Below the pieces are notes generated by a model, which had not been told where the DNA came from, did no database searches, and saw nothing but the letters and a program-made list of their open reading frames with translations. A stretch of 64,000 bases of DNA. Source: Lysobacteraceae bacterium 2PB (lineage in GTDB: Bacteria; Pseudomonadota; Gammaproteobacteria; Xanthomonadales; Xanthomonadaceae). Every line of letters starts with the position of its first letter. Position 1 is the stretch's first letter. This document shows positions 1 through 9,169 of this stretch, in pieces. A program made the position numbers and the translations under genes. Location of the stretch: assembly GCA_005502915.1 (NCBI GenBank), contig SCMT01000004.1, positions 1 to 64,000 of the forward strand, given 5' to 3'.

Positions 1-53
1 ACCTCCTTGAGGATACGGACGATCTGTTCTTCCGTGAATCGCGACTTCTTCAT
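1..53 (-). CDS. IS3-family transposase OrfA, N-terminal fragment (runs off the window edge)
   Basis: Reading leftward from an ATG at 53-51 gives MKKSRFTEEQIVRILKE, the usual beginning of IS3-family (IS407/IS2-like) OrfA, the helix-turn-helix DNA-binding half of the transposase. Only 17 residues lie in the window, so it cannot be told whether the element is intact. No terminal inverted repeat can be confirmed from what is visible. It abuts a truncated copy of a small-gene unit (115-159), so insertion of the element may have broken that copy. The match to the family is from the motif alone. Confidence 0.75.
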   Translation of the reverse strand, partial: MKKSRFTEEQIVRILKE

Positions 54-114
54 GTGGAGCTCCTTGGGTGGGAACTCTACTTCCAAGTGGATCGAATTAG
101 CGAGGACGCTTCAC

Positions 115-159
115 GACGAGTGCAATCGCCTGGTGCCGCTGGAGGCCGAAGCCGCGTGA
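115..159 (+). pseudogene. 3' remnant of a repeated small gene (copy A)
   Basis: The last codons read DECNRLVPLEAEAA and stop at 157-159. This matches the C-terminal end (DEENRLVPLES) of the intact 60-residue gene at 45965-46147 and of another remnant at 46885-46938. The 5' part is missing and the IS3-like element lies just upstream. As in the intact copy, the stop codon is followed by a GC-rich hairpin. Confidence 0.6.
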
Positions 160-166
160 CCGCCAC

Positions 167-193
167 CCGGGCGCGGGTCGCTCCCGCGCCCGG
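167..193 (+). terminator. GC-rich hairpin after the small-gene remnant
   Basis: Perfect 11-bp stem, CCGGGCGCGGG (167-177) with CCCGCGCCCGG (183-193), closed by a 5-nt loop. There is no clear U-tract. The same hairpin follows the intact small gene (46163-46190) and a weaker version follows the third copy (46949-46968). It therefore travels with this gene unit. Confidence 0.5.
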
Positions 194-201
194 ATTTCGT
201 T

Positions 202-272
202 ATAGGGTGTGCCTCGGCGCACCGCTTTGGTCCCAGCGGTACGAAAAGCCGGTGCGCCAGGGCGCACCCTAT
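202..272. repeat. REP-like imperfect inverted repeat
   Basis: Arms of 23 bp at 202-224 and 250-272 (ATAGGGTG...CGCACCG and its near reverse complement, about 3 mismatches) flank a 25-bp centre. A decayed version of the same block occurs near 46981-47050 beside another copy of the small gene. It looks like an intergenic palindromic repeat rather than a gene. Confidence 0.6.
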
Positions 273-280
273 GCGAATCC

Positions 281-338
281 TGACGTGCCTGCGCGCGATG
301 CGATTTGGACTCGGCAACGGCGCCCACTCCGGGCGTCG
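281..338 (+). repeat. Copy of the 5' flank of the repeated small gene
   Basis: These about 58 bases closely match 45888-45948, which lie directly upstream of the intact small gene (shared core GGCGCCCACTCCGGGCGTCG). Here the flank follows the 3' end of a gene remnant and is not followed by the gene. That order is what a collapsed tandem array would leave. Confidence 0.6.
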
Positions 339-406
339 CGCCAGAAGCGCCCGTCTACCGCGCTTCTCAAGACAAGCGGGTCAGCGCCGTAGGGCGAGCT
401 CAAGGG

Positions 407-477
407 TTGTAGGCTGGATCATCGACCCAGCAATTTTCTGTTCGACAATCGCTGGGTGCCGAGCGCCCAGCCTACAA
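407..477. repeat. Palindromic REP-like repeat
   Basis: Outer arms TTGTAGGCTGG (407-417) and CCAGCCTACAA (467-477) are perfect inverted repeats. Inner arms GACCCAGC (424-431) and GCTGGGT (451-457) extend the fold. It lies in the 426-bp gene-free stretch before the ankyrin gene, in which I see nothing else. Confidence 0.6.
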
Positions 478-585
478 GCCAGCTGGGCGCCATCTTGGCA
501 GCCAGATCGCGACGGCAGTAGCATCCAGGACGGCGGGCTCTGGCGGATCGGATCCCATTTCAGCATTCAGGCGTCAGCACTCTCG

Positions 586-1008
586 ATGAAAGCGTACGGA
601 AAGCTCACGCGCGAACAGATTCTCGAAGACTTGGACCGCCTGGCTGGAGTTCCGGAGTTTCTTGCGTTTCGAGCCGACCACATGGACCACGCGGTGGATA
701 CGCTGGACCTCGAACTGGCCGCAGCCATGCTGCGGCTTGGGGCGAGTCCGGATGGGCGCGGCGAATGCGGCGAATACCATGAAGGTTATCTTCGCCAGTT
801 GTTCTACATGTTCCTGTCGGAACGCTCTTCCAGAGGAGAAGCGATCCTGGCGATGCTCGAGTTGCTCCTGGCCAATGGCGCCGATCCGAATCTCGTCGGT
901 GGCGGCAACTACCGCGCGGTGGATCTGGCCATGGAAGCCGGCTTCGCGCCGATCGTCGATGTGCTGGTGGCCGCTGGGGCTGATCCGACTCCCAGGGAAT
1001 TCATCTAG
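586..1008 (+). CDS. Small ankyrin-repeat protein
   Basis: A 140-residue soluble protein. The C-terminal half carries two ankyrin-type helices ending in the diagnostic turns LLLANGADPN and LVAAGADP, with an earlier degenerate unit around AAMLRLGASPDG. Ankyrin repeats are protein-binding modules; no enzymatic domain is present. The reading frame is open upstream to 271, but that part lies over repeat DNA and has no coding character, so the ATG at 586 (MKAYGKLTREQI) is chosen. The next gene starts 11 bp downstream, suggesting co-transcription. Its partner or function cannot be named. Confidence 0.75.
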   Translation: MKAYGKLTREQILEDLDRLAGVPEFLAFRADHMDHAVDTLDLELAAAMLRLGASPDGRGECGEYHEGYLRQLFYMFLSERSSRGEAILAMLELLLANGADPNLVGGGNYRAVDLAMEAGFAPIVDVLVAAGADPTPREFI

Positions 1009-1019
1009 CCACTGAGCGG

Positions 1020-1550
1020 ATGGATGAGGTAGAGCGCATGATGCAATTGAAATTCAGGCCTTTGGACAAGCACAAGGACTGGATGTTCTTCCACGAGATG
1101 CATTCGCTTGCTTCCGAGCACCGCATCAAGGTCCAACCTCTGGAAGACTCGTCGGCGCGGATGGTGTGGGCGGAGTTCGTGTCTGCGAATCCGCGTGAGC
1201 GCCACCCGATGCTTCTGCCTGCAGGCCACTGGATCGGCAATGTCACCGCCACGGGGCCTGACTGGCACGCGATCTGGAATGCGCCCGACTTGCCTGACAG
1301 CGTGGCGGACTTTCTTCGATCACGCGTCCCCTGGCCGGCAACCACCGAGGCCCTCTTCTTCTGGTCGCGGGAGAACGCAGTGCAGGTGCAGTGGGGCATG
1401 TTCCTTCATGCGTGGAAAACCTTCCTCTACGATGATGAAGGACCGTTTCTGATGTGCTTGCAGCGTCCTGAATTCGTTTGCTTCGGGCCGACGGGCGGAA
1501 TGGGCGTGGGGCTGCGCTCCGGGCCGTTGCACCTTTCCGCCGCAGATTGA
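1020..1550 (+). CDS. Hypothetical protein (176 aa)
   Basis: I do not recognise this protein. It is predicted soluble, without signal peptide or membrane segment, and rich in Trp/Phe (WMFFHEMHSLASEH, WHAIWNAPDLPD, LFFWSRENAVQVQWGMF). It starts 11 bp after the ankyrin gene, with in-frame ATGs at 1020, 1038 and 1041; the first is taken because it directly follows a purine-rich stretch. Codon use is like that of the host. The adjacency to a small ankyrin protein resembles two-gene accessory modules, but no function is claimed. Confidence 0.6.
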   Translation: MDEVERMMQLKFRPLDKHKDWMFFHEMHSLASEHRIKVQPLEDSSARMVWAEFVSANPRERHPMLLPAGHWIGNVTATGPDWHAIWNAPDLPDSVADFLRSRVPWPATTEALFFWSRENAVQVQWGMFLHAWKTFLYDDEGPFLMCLQRPEFVCFGPTGGMGVGLRSGPLHLSAAD

Positions 1551-1855
1551 AGCGATAACCCGAGCACGACGGCGGGCCTGTCTGTCGTAGCTCACGGGAT
1601 TCGCTGTGTCCTCGGTCGACACGAAATGTCCTCACGCCCGACCCTCCGTGGGTTCAGCACAACCTCCCCGCTTCCAATCAAGCACTTGCGCATCGCAGCT
1701 CACGCATGCTGCTCCGCACAACAGCCCTTCGCGAAAGCTCTGCTAAGGTCCGCTCCGGCCATACGGTGGCGTACCGTCCGCGCAGGAGCGCTCAGGGGGA
1801 ACGCCGCGACACCGTAGCCCTTTGCGGTTCCACTTGCGTCCAACTGGAGGGAGTC
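1551..1855. other. Gene-free stretch upstream of the lipase gene
   Basis: No coding signal or clear repeat is seen in these 305 bp. It must contain the promoter of the lipase-foldase operon. The ribosome binding site GGAGGGAG lies at 1846-1853, just before the ATG at 1856. Confidence 0.4.
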
Positions 1856-2788
1856 ATGCGTCGTGGATTCATCGGTCTCGCGTTCTCGTTCGTGCTGTTC
1901 GCACTCGCTGCCCTGCCTGCGCAGGCGCAGACCGGGTATACCCAAACCCGATACCCGATCGTGCTGGTCCATGGTCTGTTCGGTTTCGATTCGGTGCTCG
2001 GCGTCTACGACTACTGGTACGGCATCGGCGACGAGCTGAGGGCCGGTGGCGCCAGGGTCTATACCGCCAGCGTGTCCGCCGCGAATTCCAGCGAAGTGCG
2101 CGGCGAACAGCTGATCCGCGACCTGGACCGCCTGCGCGCGATCACCGGCCAGTCGAAGTTCAACCTGCTCGGCCACAGCCACGGCGGGCCGACCATCCGA
2201 TACGTTGCCTCGGTGCGCCCCGACCTGGTGGCTTCGGTCACGCTGACCGGCGCGCCGAACCTCGGTTCCCCGGTCGCCGACGGGGTGAGCAACACGCTGC
2301 CGGTCGGTTCGCCGCTGCGTCCGCTGGTGGCCGGGTTCGTCAATGCCTTCGCCGGTTTCATCGGTGCGCTGTCGGGCAACCTCGATCCGCAGGACTCGCT
2401 GGGCGCGCTGGGTTCGCTCAACTCGCCGGGGGCGGCCAGCTTCAACAATCGACACCCGCAGGGCAGGCCGACCACGTCCTGCGGCAGCGGTGCGAACCTG
2501 GTCAACGGCGTGCGCTACTACTCGATCGGCGGCACGCGGGTGCTGACCAACGTGCTCGACATCAGCGACGCGGCGCTGGGTGCCGGCGGCCTGTTCTTCG
2601 GTTTCGAGCAGAACGACGGCCTGGTGGGCCGCTGTTCGTCGCGCTGGGGCACGGTGCTGCGCGACGACTATCCGTGGAACCACCTCGACGAGGTCAACCA
2701 GTTCCTCGGCCTGCGCGGCCTGTTCACGCCGGATCCGCGTGCGGTGTACCGCGCTCAGGCCAACCGCCTGAAGAACCTCGGCCTGTGA
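1856..2788 (+). CDS. lipA: Secreted triacylglycerol lipase (family I.1/I.2)
   Basis: A 310-residue secreted alpha/beta hydrolase that hydrolyses triacylglycerols. A signal peptide ends near ALPAQA (about residue 24). The oxyanion-hole motif HGLFG is at about 39, the nucleophile elbow GHSHG has Ser108, and the triad partners are probably Asp254 (QNDGLV) and His276 (WNHLDEVNQ). Cys209 and Cys260 match the conserved disulfide of the Burkholderia/Pseudomonas lipases. Those enzymes fold in the periplasm with a dedicated foldase and leave by type II secretion. The foldase gene overlaps the stop codon here, and ExeA/GspB genes lie at 25-28 kb. The ATG at 1856 is preceded by GGAGGGAG. Confidence 0.92.
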   Translation: MRRGFIGLAFSFVLFALAALPAQAQTGYTQTRYPIVLVHGLFGFDSVLGVYDYWYGIGDELRAGGARVYTASVSAANSSEVRGEQLIRDLDRLRAITGQSKFNLLGHSHGGPTIRYVASVRPDLVASVTLTGAPNLGSPVADGVSNTLPVGSPLRPLVAGFVNAFAGFIGALSGNLDPQDSLGALGSLNSPGAASFNNRHPQGRPTTSCGSGANLVNGVRYYSIGGTRVLTNVLDISDAALGAGGLFFGFEQNDGLVGRCSSRWGTVLRDDYPWNHLDEVNQFLGLRGLFTPDPRAVYRAQANRLKNLGL

Positions 2789-3789
2789 AGCGGTCGACAC
2801 TTGCCACCGGCGTCGCCCTCGCGGCGGCGCTGGCGGCCGGGCTGTGGTGGGTGTCGCGATCGACGCCCACCGGCGGCGAGGCGTCGGCAACTGCGCGCAC
2901 CGATGCATCGGTGCAGTCGGACGCGGGCACGGCGCCCGGCACGGGCCGCGACGCAGCGGCGAACCCGCTGAAGGTCGGCTCGCTGCGCGGCACCGAGGTC
3001 GACGGCGAGGTGCGCTTCGCCGCCGACGGCAGCGTGATTCCCGATGCCGGCCTGCGTCGCCTGTTTGATTACTTCCTCAGCACGATGGGCGAAACCGACG
3101 CTGCCGGTGTGCGTGGCCTGCTGCGGACCTACCTGCAATCGCGTTTCGACGTGACGCGGACCGAACGCGTGCTGGCCGTCTTCGACCGCTATGTCGCCTA
3201 CCAGCGCGCGCTGATGGATGCCCCCGGCGCGCGGTCGAGCGATCCCGCCGTGCGTTTCGCGGAAGCCAGGCGCCTGCGCCGCAGCCTGCTCGGCGAGGCG
3301 ATGGCGGAGGGCTTCTTCGCCGAGGAAGAAGCGCTGGCCGAATTGAGCCTCAAGCGGCGCGATATCGTCGCGGATCCCGCATTGAGCGCCGAGCGCAAGC
3401 GCGAACTGCTTGACGCGCTGGACCGCGAGGCCGGCTATGACGCGCGCGCCGATGCAGAAGTCGCCGATCTGGCCGCACGTCAGGCCGAGGACATCGAACG
3501 TCGTGGTCTCAACGCGGCACAACGGCAGGCGGAACGCAGCGCGCTGTGGGGCCCGGAGGCGGCGCAGCGCCTGGCCGCGCTGGATGCGCAGCAGGCCGAT
3601 TGGGATGCCCGCGTGCTGCGTTACATCGAGGCGCGCAACCGCCTCCTTCAGGACGCGCGACTCGCCCCTGCGCAGCGCACGCAGGAGATCGCCGCCCTGC
3701 GCGCGCGCATGTTCACCGCGCCGGAACAGCGGCGCATCGCCGCGCTGGAAGAGATCGGCCAGTTGCAGGCGGCTTTGTCGTCGCCCTGA
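2785..3789 (+). CDS. lifO: Lipase-specific foldase (lipase chaperone, Lif)
   Basis: A 334-residue membrane-anchored periplasmic chaperone needed to fold the upstream lipase. An N-terminal membrane anchor (about residues 5-24) is followed by an Ala/Thr-rich linker. The family hallmark RxxFDYxLSxxGE is present as RRLFDYFLSTMGE (residues 91-103). The rest is charged and alpha-helical, as in the arms that embrace the lipase. The start is a GTG at 2785 overlapping the lipase stop (GTGA), which implies translational coupling and matched synthesis. Length is typical of Lif proteins. Confidence 0.93.
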   Translation: MKRSTLATGVALAAALAAGLWWVSRSTPTGGEASATARTDASVQSDAGTAPGTGRDAAANPLKVGSLRGTEVDGEVRFAADGSVIPDAGLRRLFDYFLSTMGETDAAGVRGLLRTYLQSRFDVTRTERVLAVFDRYVAYQRALMDAPGARSSDPAVRFAEARRLRRSLLGEAMAEGFFAEEEALAELSLKRRDIVADPALSAERKRELLDALDREAGYDARADAEVADLAARQAEDIERRGLNAAQRQAERSALWGPEAAQRLAALDAQQADWDARVLRYIEARNRLLQDARLAPAQRTQEIAALRARMFTAPEQRRIAALEEIGQLQAALSSP

Positions 3790-3890
3790 GCGTCGCGGAC
3801 CGCACGTCGGGGACCCGGCGGCGGCTCGTGGTCGACCGTCCGCAAATGCGCTTATGCTGTGCCGGATCGGGTCTCTGGGGGAGAAACCGC

Positions 3891-4322
3891 ATGAACAGCC
3901 GCATGAAGTCGCCTGCGTGGTTTAAGGTCGTCGCGGTCGTGGCCTTGCTGTGGAATCTGCTGGGGTGCGTGGCGTTCTTCGCGGATCTCGCCATTTCGCC
4001 GGAAGACGTGGCCAAGCTGCCCGAAGCGCAGCAGGCGCTGTATGCCGCGCGTCCCGGCTGGGCGGTGATGGCGACCGGCGCGGCGGTGTTCGGCGGCGCG
4101 CTCGGCTGCCTCTGCCTGCTGCTCGGGAGGCGGTGGGCGCTGCCGCTGTTCGTGATCTCCCTGCTCGGCATCCTCGTGCAGGATTTCGGCCTCTTCATCC
4201 TCGTGGATGGCGCAAAACTCGGTGGCCCCGCCGTGGTGGTCATGCAGGGCATCGTGCTCGCGGTCGGCATCGGCCTGGTGGTGCTCGCTCGCCGGGGCAT
4301 CGCGCGCGGCTGGCTGGCGTGA
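3891..4322 (+). CDS. Small four-helix inner-membrane protein
   Basis: A 143-residue integral membrane protein with about four hydrophobic segments (near residues 9-30, 57-77, 82-105 and 112-133). It resembles the sugar-transporter-like small membrane proteins common in Xanthomonadaceae, but I cannot assign a reaction or partner. The start at 3891 is chosen because a GGGGGAGAAA ribosome binding site precedes it; the frame is open further upstream only because it lies over the foldase gene. Confidence 0.7.
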   Translation: MNSRMKSPAWFKVVAVVALLWNLLGCVAFFADLAISPEDVAKLPEAQQALYAARPGWAVMATGAAVFGGALGCLCLLLGRRWALPLFVISLLGILVQDFGLFILVDGAKLGGPAVVVMQGIVLAVGIGLVVLARRGIARGWLA

Positions 4323-4410
4323 TCCATCGTCGGCATCGATCAAGGAGAAAGGACACCCATGCATCGGCGATGATGGGTGTCGCGGGATGCTGCATCAGCC
4401 CGGATGGCGA

Positions 4411-4647
4411 TCAGTAATATTCGATGTCGATCAGGTTCCACGTGCCTCCCGAGCACTGGTACACGTACACCGTCTGCATCGGTGGAAGCCCGACCGCGTA
4501 CCGCATGACCATGCCGTTGTTGGCGTCATTGCACTCGTAGAATCCGGCATCACCGGGTGGGTCGAGCATGTCGTTGGCCGTCGCCGTAACGGACATGCCC
4601 AGACCCAGGGCGCACACGGTCAGACCAAGGGCGAGCATCTTGCGCAT
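4411..4647 (-). CDS. Small secreted protein (78 aa)
   Basis: The product has a signal peptide (MRKMLALGLTVCALGLGMSV, cleavage near TATA-N) and a mature part of about 53 residues with two cysteines (YECNDANNG and VYQCSGG) that could form one disulfide. It is probably exported to the periplasm or medium. The ribosome binding site AAGGAGA lies just upstream of the ATG. No known family is recognised with confidence. It resembles the small two-cysteine exported proteins common in this family, such as the one at 57432. Confidence 0.65.
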   Translation of the reverse strand: MRKMLALGLTVCALGLGMSVTATANDMLDPPGDAGFYECNDANNGMVMRYAVGLPPMQTVYVYQCSGGTWNLIDIEYY

Positions 4648-4883
4648 GGAACCATCTCCTTGTGGTGTATGCGAGCCGCTGTGCAGGTGGGCGTGATGCG
4701 GCGCGGCTCGGCGCCGCCGCATCGCCGGCTCGATGTTACTGCCTGTTGCGATGCAGCGTCGGCAGCGCAGTTGGGTGGGCATTCTGCCCATCGCTTTTCC
4801 CGTGACGTGCAGTGCCTGATTCCGATCGTCGCGGGCCGATGCGTGTTGCTCGCGATGGTGGGTAGAAAGCCCCCCCTGCACAT

Positions 4884-5474
4884 CTACGAAACAATCACCG
4901 CCAACCCCTCCAGCAACCTGCGCAGTGCCCGCGCATGCAGCGCGCGGAATTCCTTCGCGTCGCAGTTGAACCGACCGGCGCGGTAGAGCGCGATCAGGCC
5001 ATGCGAGTGCGCCCACAGCGTCAGCGCGACTTCCCAAGGGTCGTCCTGCTTCAGCGCGCCCGCAGCCTGCGCATCCGCGACCGCATCGGCGACTTCGTTG
5101 AGGGTGGGCGAGCGTCGGGCGCGGAAGTCGTCGGGGTAGCGGCGGGCGTCGTCGCGGCGGGCGCTGAAGGCGTGGTCGAACAGGTGGGGGTAGGCGAGCG
5201 CGTAGTCGAGGTAGATCTCCTGCAGCGCCACGATGCGGGTCATCACGTCGGGTCCGCTGTTGCGGGCGTGCCAGTGGTGGGCGATCTCCTGGAAGCTGTC
5301 GTCGCAGATGCGTTTCAGCAGGGCGTCGCGGTTGGGGAAGTGGCGGTAGATCGCCATGGGCGTGATGCCGACCTCCTGCGCGATGCGGCGCATGGTCATC
5401 GCGGCGGCGCCTTCGCGTTCGAACAGGATGCGGGCGGCGTGGAGGATGCGGTCGGCGGTGGCGGGTTGCGTCAT
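4884..5474 (-). CDS. TetR-family transcriptional regulator
   Basis: A 196-residue repressor-type protein. The N-terminal TetR helix-turn-helix spans about residues 8-55 (ILHAARILFEREG, then MRRIAQEVGITPMAIYRHFP). The C-terminal ligand domain has a Trp/Ala-rich helix similar to TetR_C_33-like regulators. The ATG at 5474 sits on an imperfect palindrome (5474-5490) that could be its own operator. It is divergent from hutU with about 155 bp between. Classical hut control uses HutC (GntR type), so regulation of hut by this protein is only a possibility. Confidence 0.88.
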   Translation of the reverse strand: MTQPATADRILHAARILFEREGAAAMTMRRIAQEVGITPMAIYRHFPNRDALLKRICDDSFQEIAHHWHARNSGPDVMTRIVALQEIYLDYALAYPHLFDHAFSARRDDARRYPDDFRARRSPTLNEVADAVADAQAAGALKQDDPWEVALTLWAHSHGLIALYRAGRFNCDAKEFRALHARALRRLLEGLAVIVS

Positions 5475-5490
5475 GTATACAGCGTACACA
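5474..5490. promoter_or_regulatory. Possible TetR operator (imperfect palindrome)
   Basis: TGTATACAGCGTACACA is an imperfect 7-3-7 inverted repeat overlapping the start codon of the TetR gene and facing hutU. TetR-family proteins usually bind such palindromes next to their own gene. Assignment is by position and symmetry only. Confidence 0.4.
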
Positions 5491-5629
5491 ATCCGGCGCA
5501 AGTCGGTCGAGAATCAATGGCTTGCGAGCGGGCTGGGCCGTCCTGGCCGAGGTCTCGATGATGGGTGCGGGGCACGCGGCGGGATAATTTCCGCAACGCC
5601 ACCCGCGCCTGTCGCGAAGGATGATCCCC

Positions 5630-7318
5630 ATGAGCCCGTCGATCCCGTTCGGTTCCAACCGCCACGACCCGTCCCGCAAGATCCGCGCGCCGCGCGGCAG
5701 CGAAAAGACCTGCAAGAGCTGGCTCAGCGAAGCCGCGTACCGGATGATCCAGAACAACCTCGATGCCGAGGTGGCCGAGCGTCCGGAAGACCTGGTGGTG
5801 TACGGCGGCATCGGCCGTGCCGCGCGCGACTGGGACTGCTACGACGCCATCCTCGAATCGCTGCGCAACCTCGAAGACAACGAAACCCTGCTGATCCAGT
5901 CCGGCAAGCCGGTCGGCATCTTCCCGACCCATGCCGACGCGCCGCGCGTGCTGCTCGCCAATTCCAACCTGGTGCCGCACTGGGCGACCTGGGAGCACTT
6001 CAACGAACTGGATAAGAAGGGTCTGATGATGTACGGCCAGATGACGGCCGGTTCGTGGATCTACATCGGTTCGCAGGGCATCGTGCAGGGCACCTACGAA
6101 ACCTTCGTCGAGATGGGCCGCCAGCACTACGACGGCGACCTGACCGGCAAGTGGATCCTCACCGCCGGCCTCGGCGGCATGGGCGGCGCGCAGCCGCTGG
6201 CGGCATCGCTGGCCGGTGCGTGTTCGCTGAACATCGAATGCCAGCAGTCGCGCATCGACATGCGCCTGCGCACGCGCTATGTCGACGAACAGGCGACCGA
6301 TCTCGACGACGCGCTCGCCCGCATCGAGAAGTACTGCGCCGCGGGCGAGGCCAAGTCGATCGCGCTGCTCGGCAACGCGGCGGAAATCCTCCCGGAGCTG
6401 GTGCGTCGCGGCGTGCGTCCGGATGCGGTGACCGACCAGACCAGCGCGCACGACCCGCTGCACGGCTACCTGCCGGCCGGCTGGACGCTGGAGCAGTGGT
6501 TCGACAAGCAGAAGACCGCGCCGCAGGAAGTCGTGGAAGCGGCGAAGCATTCGATGCGCATCCACGTCGAGGCGATGCTGCATTTCGAGGACATGGGCAT
6601 CCCGACCTTCGACTACGGCAACAACATCCGCCAGATGGCGTTCGAGATGGGCTGCAAGGACGCCTTCGATTTCCCGGGTTTCGTGCCGGCCTACGTGCGT
6701 CCGCTGTTCTGCCGTGGCGTGGGCCCGTTCCGCTGGGTCGCGCTGAGCGGCGATCCGGAGGACATCGCGAAGACCGACGCGAAGGTCAAGGAACTCATTC
6801 CCGACGACGCGCACCTGCATCGCTGGCTGGACATGGCCGCCGAGCGCATCAGCTTCCAGGGCCTGCCGGCGCGCATCTGCTGGGTCGGCCTGGGCCTGCG
6901 CCACAAGCTCGGCCTCGCGTTCAACGAGATGGTGCGCAACGGTGAACTGAAGGCGCCGATCGTGATCGGTCGCGACCACCTCGACAGCGGCAGCGTGTCC
7001 TCGCCGAACCGCGAGACCGAGGCGATGAAGGATGGCAGCGACGCGGTCAGCGACTGGCCGCTGCTCAACGCGATGCTGAACGTGGCCGGTGGCGCGACCT
7101 GGGTGTCGCTGCATCACGGCGGCGGCGTCGGCATGGGCTTCAGCCAGCACAGCGGCGTGGTGATCGTGTGCGATGGTACGGAGGAAGCGGACAAGCGCAT
7201 CGCCCGTGTGCTGTGGAACGACCCCGGCACCGGCGTGATGCGCCATGCCGATGCCGGCTACGAGATCGCGCAGCAGTGCGCGCGCGAACAGGGCCTCAAG
7301 CTGCCGATGCAGCGCTGA
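5630..7318 (+). CDS. hutU: Urocanate hydratase
   Basis: Converts urocanate to imidazolone propionate, the second step of histidine degradation, in the cytoplasm with tightly bound NAD+. At 562 residues it has the standard family length. The nucleotide-binding glycine run [11 protein letters not shown], the [13 protein letters not shown] block and the C-terminal [15 protein letters not shown] are clear family signatures. An upstream in-frame ATG at 5621 overlaps the AAGGA ribosome binding site, so 5630 (MSPSIPFG) is preferred. hutH follows 19 bp downstream. hutI and hutG are not adjacent, unlike many hut operons. Confidence 0.96.
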   Translation: MSPSIPFGSNRHDPSRKIRAPRGSEKTCKSWLSEAAYRMIQNNLDAEVAERPEDLVVYGGIGRAARDWDCYDAILESLRNLEDNETLLIQSGKPVGIFPTHADAPRVLLANSNLVPHWATWEHFNELDKKGLMMYGQMTAGSWIYIGSQGIVQGTYETFVEMGRQHYDGDLTGKWILTAGLGGMGGAQPLAASLAGACSLNIECQQSRIDMRLRTRYVDEQATDLDDALARIEKYCAAGEAKSIALLGNAAEILPELVRRGVRPDAVTDQTSAHDPLHGYLPAGWTLEQWFDKQKTAPQEVVEAAKHSMRIHVEAMLHFEDMGIPTFDYGNNIRQMAFEMGCKDAFDFPGFVPAYVRPLFCRGVGPFRWVALSGDPEDIAKTDAKVKELIPDDAHLHRWLDMAAERISFQGLPARICWVGLGLRHKLGLAFNEMVRNGELKAPIVIGRDHLDSGSVSSPNRETEAMKDGSDAVSDWPLLNAMLNVAGGATWVSLHHGGGVGMGFSQHSGVVIVCDGTEEADKRIARVLWNDPGTGVMRHADAGYEIAQQCAREQGLKLPMQR

Positions 7319-7337
7319 CCACGGGACACACCGACAC

Positions 7338-8882
7338 ATGAAGACCACCCTGACCCTCGTTCCCGGTGCCGTGTCGCTGGCGCAGTGGCGCCGCGTGTGG
7401 CAAGGCGATGTCGCCATCGCGCTCGACGCCTCCGCATGGGGCCCGGTGCGCGCCTCCGCCGACGCCGTGGGCCGCATCGTCGCCGCCGGCAAGCCCGCGT
7501 ACGGCATCAACACCGGCTTCGGCAAGCTCGCCAGCTCGCACATCCCGGAAGACCAGCTGGAGCGCCTGCAGGCGAACCTGATCCGCTCGCACTCGGTCGG
7601 CGTCGGCGCGCTGATGGACGATGCCGTGGTGCGCCTGATCCTCGCCATGAAGATCGCCAGCCTCGCGCGCGGCTGCTCGGGCGTGCGCCCGCAGCTGCTG
7701 GAAACGATGATCGCCGCGTACAACGCCGGCATCCTGCCGTGCATCCCGGCCAAGGGCTCGGTCGGCGCCTCCGGCGATCTCGCGCCGCTGTCGCACATGA
7801 CCCTCGCGCTGATGGGCGAGGGCGAGGTCCGCGTGCACGGTGAAGTCCGCGACGCCGCATCTGCGCTCGCCGCCGCCGGCATCGCGCCGATCACGCTGGC
7901 CGCGAAGGAAGGTCTCGCATTGATCAACGGCACCCAGGCCTCGACCGCGCTGGCGCTGCAGGGCCTGTTCCTCGCCGAGCATACGTTCGCCGCGGCGCTC
8001 GCCGCCGGTGCGCTGTCGGTCGACGCCGCGCGCGGCTCCGATGCGCCCTTCGATGCGCGCATCCACGCGGTGCGCGGCCAGCCCGGGCAGATCGCGGTCG
8101 CCGCGCGCTATCGCGCCTTGCTCGAAGGATCGGAAATCCGCCGCTCGCATCTGGTCGGCGACGACCGCGTGCAGGATCCGTATTCGCTGCGCTGCCAGCC
8201 GCAGGTCATGGGCGCCTGCCTCGACCTGATGCGCCAGGTGTCGGTCACGCTGTCGACCGAAGCCAATGCGGTCTCCGACAACCCGCTGCTGTTCGAGCAG
8301 GACGGCGACTGGTCGGTGCTGTCCGGCGGCAACTTCCACGCCGAGCCGGTGGCCTTCGCCGCCGACACGCTGGCGCTGGCGATCGCCGAGATCGGCGCGC
8401 TGTCCGAGCGTCGCATCGCGCTGCTGATCGACGCCTCGCTGTCGCGCCTGCCGGCCTTCCTCGTGCCCGAGCCCGGCCTCAACTCCGGCTTCATGATCGC
8501 CCACGTCACTGCCGCCGCGCTGGCGTCCGAAAACAAGTCGCTCGCGCATCCGGCCAGCGTCGACAGCCTGCCGACCTCGGCCAACCAGGAAGACCATGTC
8601 AGCATGGCGACCTTCGCCGGCCGCCGCCTCACCGAGATGGCCAAAAACACCGCGTACATCGTCGGCATCGAACTGCTCGCCGCCGCGCAGGGCATCGATT
8701 TCCACGCGGGCCTGAAGACCTCCGCCACCCTCGCCGAGTACCACGCCGCCCTGCGCGAACGCGTGCCGTTCTACGCCGAGGATCGCTACCTCGCCCCGGA
8801 CCTGCAGGCCGCGCAGGACCTGGTGCTGTCCGGGCGCTTCGATGCGGTGGCGGCGGAGCTGTTGTTCTCTCTGCAGGGATGA
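7338..8882 (+). CDS. hutH: Histidine ammonia-lyase
   Basis: Deaminates L-histidine to trans-urocanate, which feeds hutU just upstream. The Ala144-Ser145-Gly146 triad in [12 protein letters not shown] forms the MIO electrophilic cofactor autocatalytically. Other hallmarks are [10 protein letters not shown] near the N-terminus, the SDNPLLF block, and QEDHVSM near the C-terminus. At 514 residues it is a normal length and looks intact. Its last 69 bp are duplicated in decayed form at 9170-9238. An 11-bp-stem hairpin follows the stop. Confidence 0.97.
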   Translation: MKTTLTLVPGAVSLAQWRRVWQGDVAIALDASAWGPVRASADAVGRIVAAGKPAYGINTGFGKLASSHIPEDQLERLQANLIRSHSVGVGALMDDAVVRLILAMKIASLARGCSGVRPQLLETMIAAYNAGILPCIPAKGSVGASGDLAPLSHMTLALMGEGEVRVHGEVRDAASALAAAGIAPITLAAKEGLALINGTQASTALALQGLFLAEHTFAAALAAGALSVDAARGSDAPFDARIHAVRGQPGQIAVAARYRALLEGSEIRRSHLVGDDRVQDPYSLRCQPQVMGACLDLMRQVSVTLSTEANAVSDNPLLFEQDGDWSVLSGGNFHAEPVAFAADTLALAIAEIGALSERRIALLIDASLSRLPAFLVPEPGLNSGFMIAHVTAAALASENKSLAHPASVDSLPTSANQEDHVSMATFAGRRLTEMAKNTAYIVGIELLAAAQGIDFHAGLKTSATLAEYHAALRERVPFYAEDRYLAPDLQAAQDLVLSGRFDAVAAELLFSLQG

Positions 8883-8891
8883 GTACCGGCA

Positions 8892-8925
8892 CACCGATCG
8901 CGTCCTGTTTCGGGCGCGATCGGTG
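8892..8925 (+). terminator. Hairpin after hutH
   Basis: Perfect 11-bp stem CACCGATCGCG (8892-8902) with CGCGATCGGTG (8915-8925) and a 12-nt loop, 9 bp after the hutH stop. No strong U-tract follows, so it may act with Rho or only stabilise the 3' end. Confidence 0.5.
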
Positions 8926-8944
8926 CAGGCTGATCGTTCATGAA

Positions 8945-9122
8945 ACCCATCCCCACCCAACCCTCCCCTTGAAGGGGAGGGCTTGAAAAGCGCGACTCTC
9001 TTCTCTTTCCATGGCGCCTGTCCAAGCGCGCTTGCTAACCTGCTCTTAATCGATTTGAAGCTTTGAATGCAGCGCGCTCTGCTCCCTCCCCTTCAAGGGG
9101 AGGGTTGGGGTGGGGATGGGTT
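8945..9122. repeat. Inverted pair of REP-type repeats
   Basis: The block at 8945-8982 (ACCCATCCCC...CCCTCCCCTTGAAGGGG) and the block at 9083-9122 (CCTCCCCTTCAAGGGG...GGGGATGGG) are inverted copies of one element. A complete palindromic copy is at 42784-42834. The pair sits between hutH and the decayed duplicate of its 3' end. Between the arms I see no gene. Confidence 0.75.
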
Positions 9123-9169
9123 GTCTTGCGAGCTTGAAGTCGCTTCTTCCGCATGCTTGCACATGACAA

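Noticed and set aside
271-585. A longer start for the ankyrin gene beginning at 271.
   Set aside because: That part lies over REP and flank repeats and encodes Arg/Ala-rich sequence without repeats of the ankyrin type.
5471-8062. A long antisense frame (more than 860 codons) opposite hutU/hutH.
   Set aside because: It is the mirror of codon-biased GC-rich genes. It has no ribosome binding site or recognisable domain, while the plus strand encodes two enzymes with full motifs.
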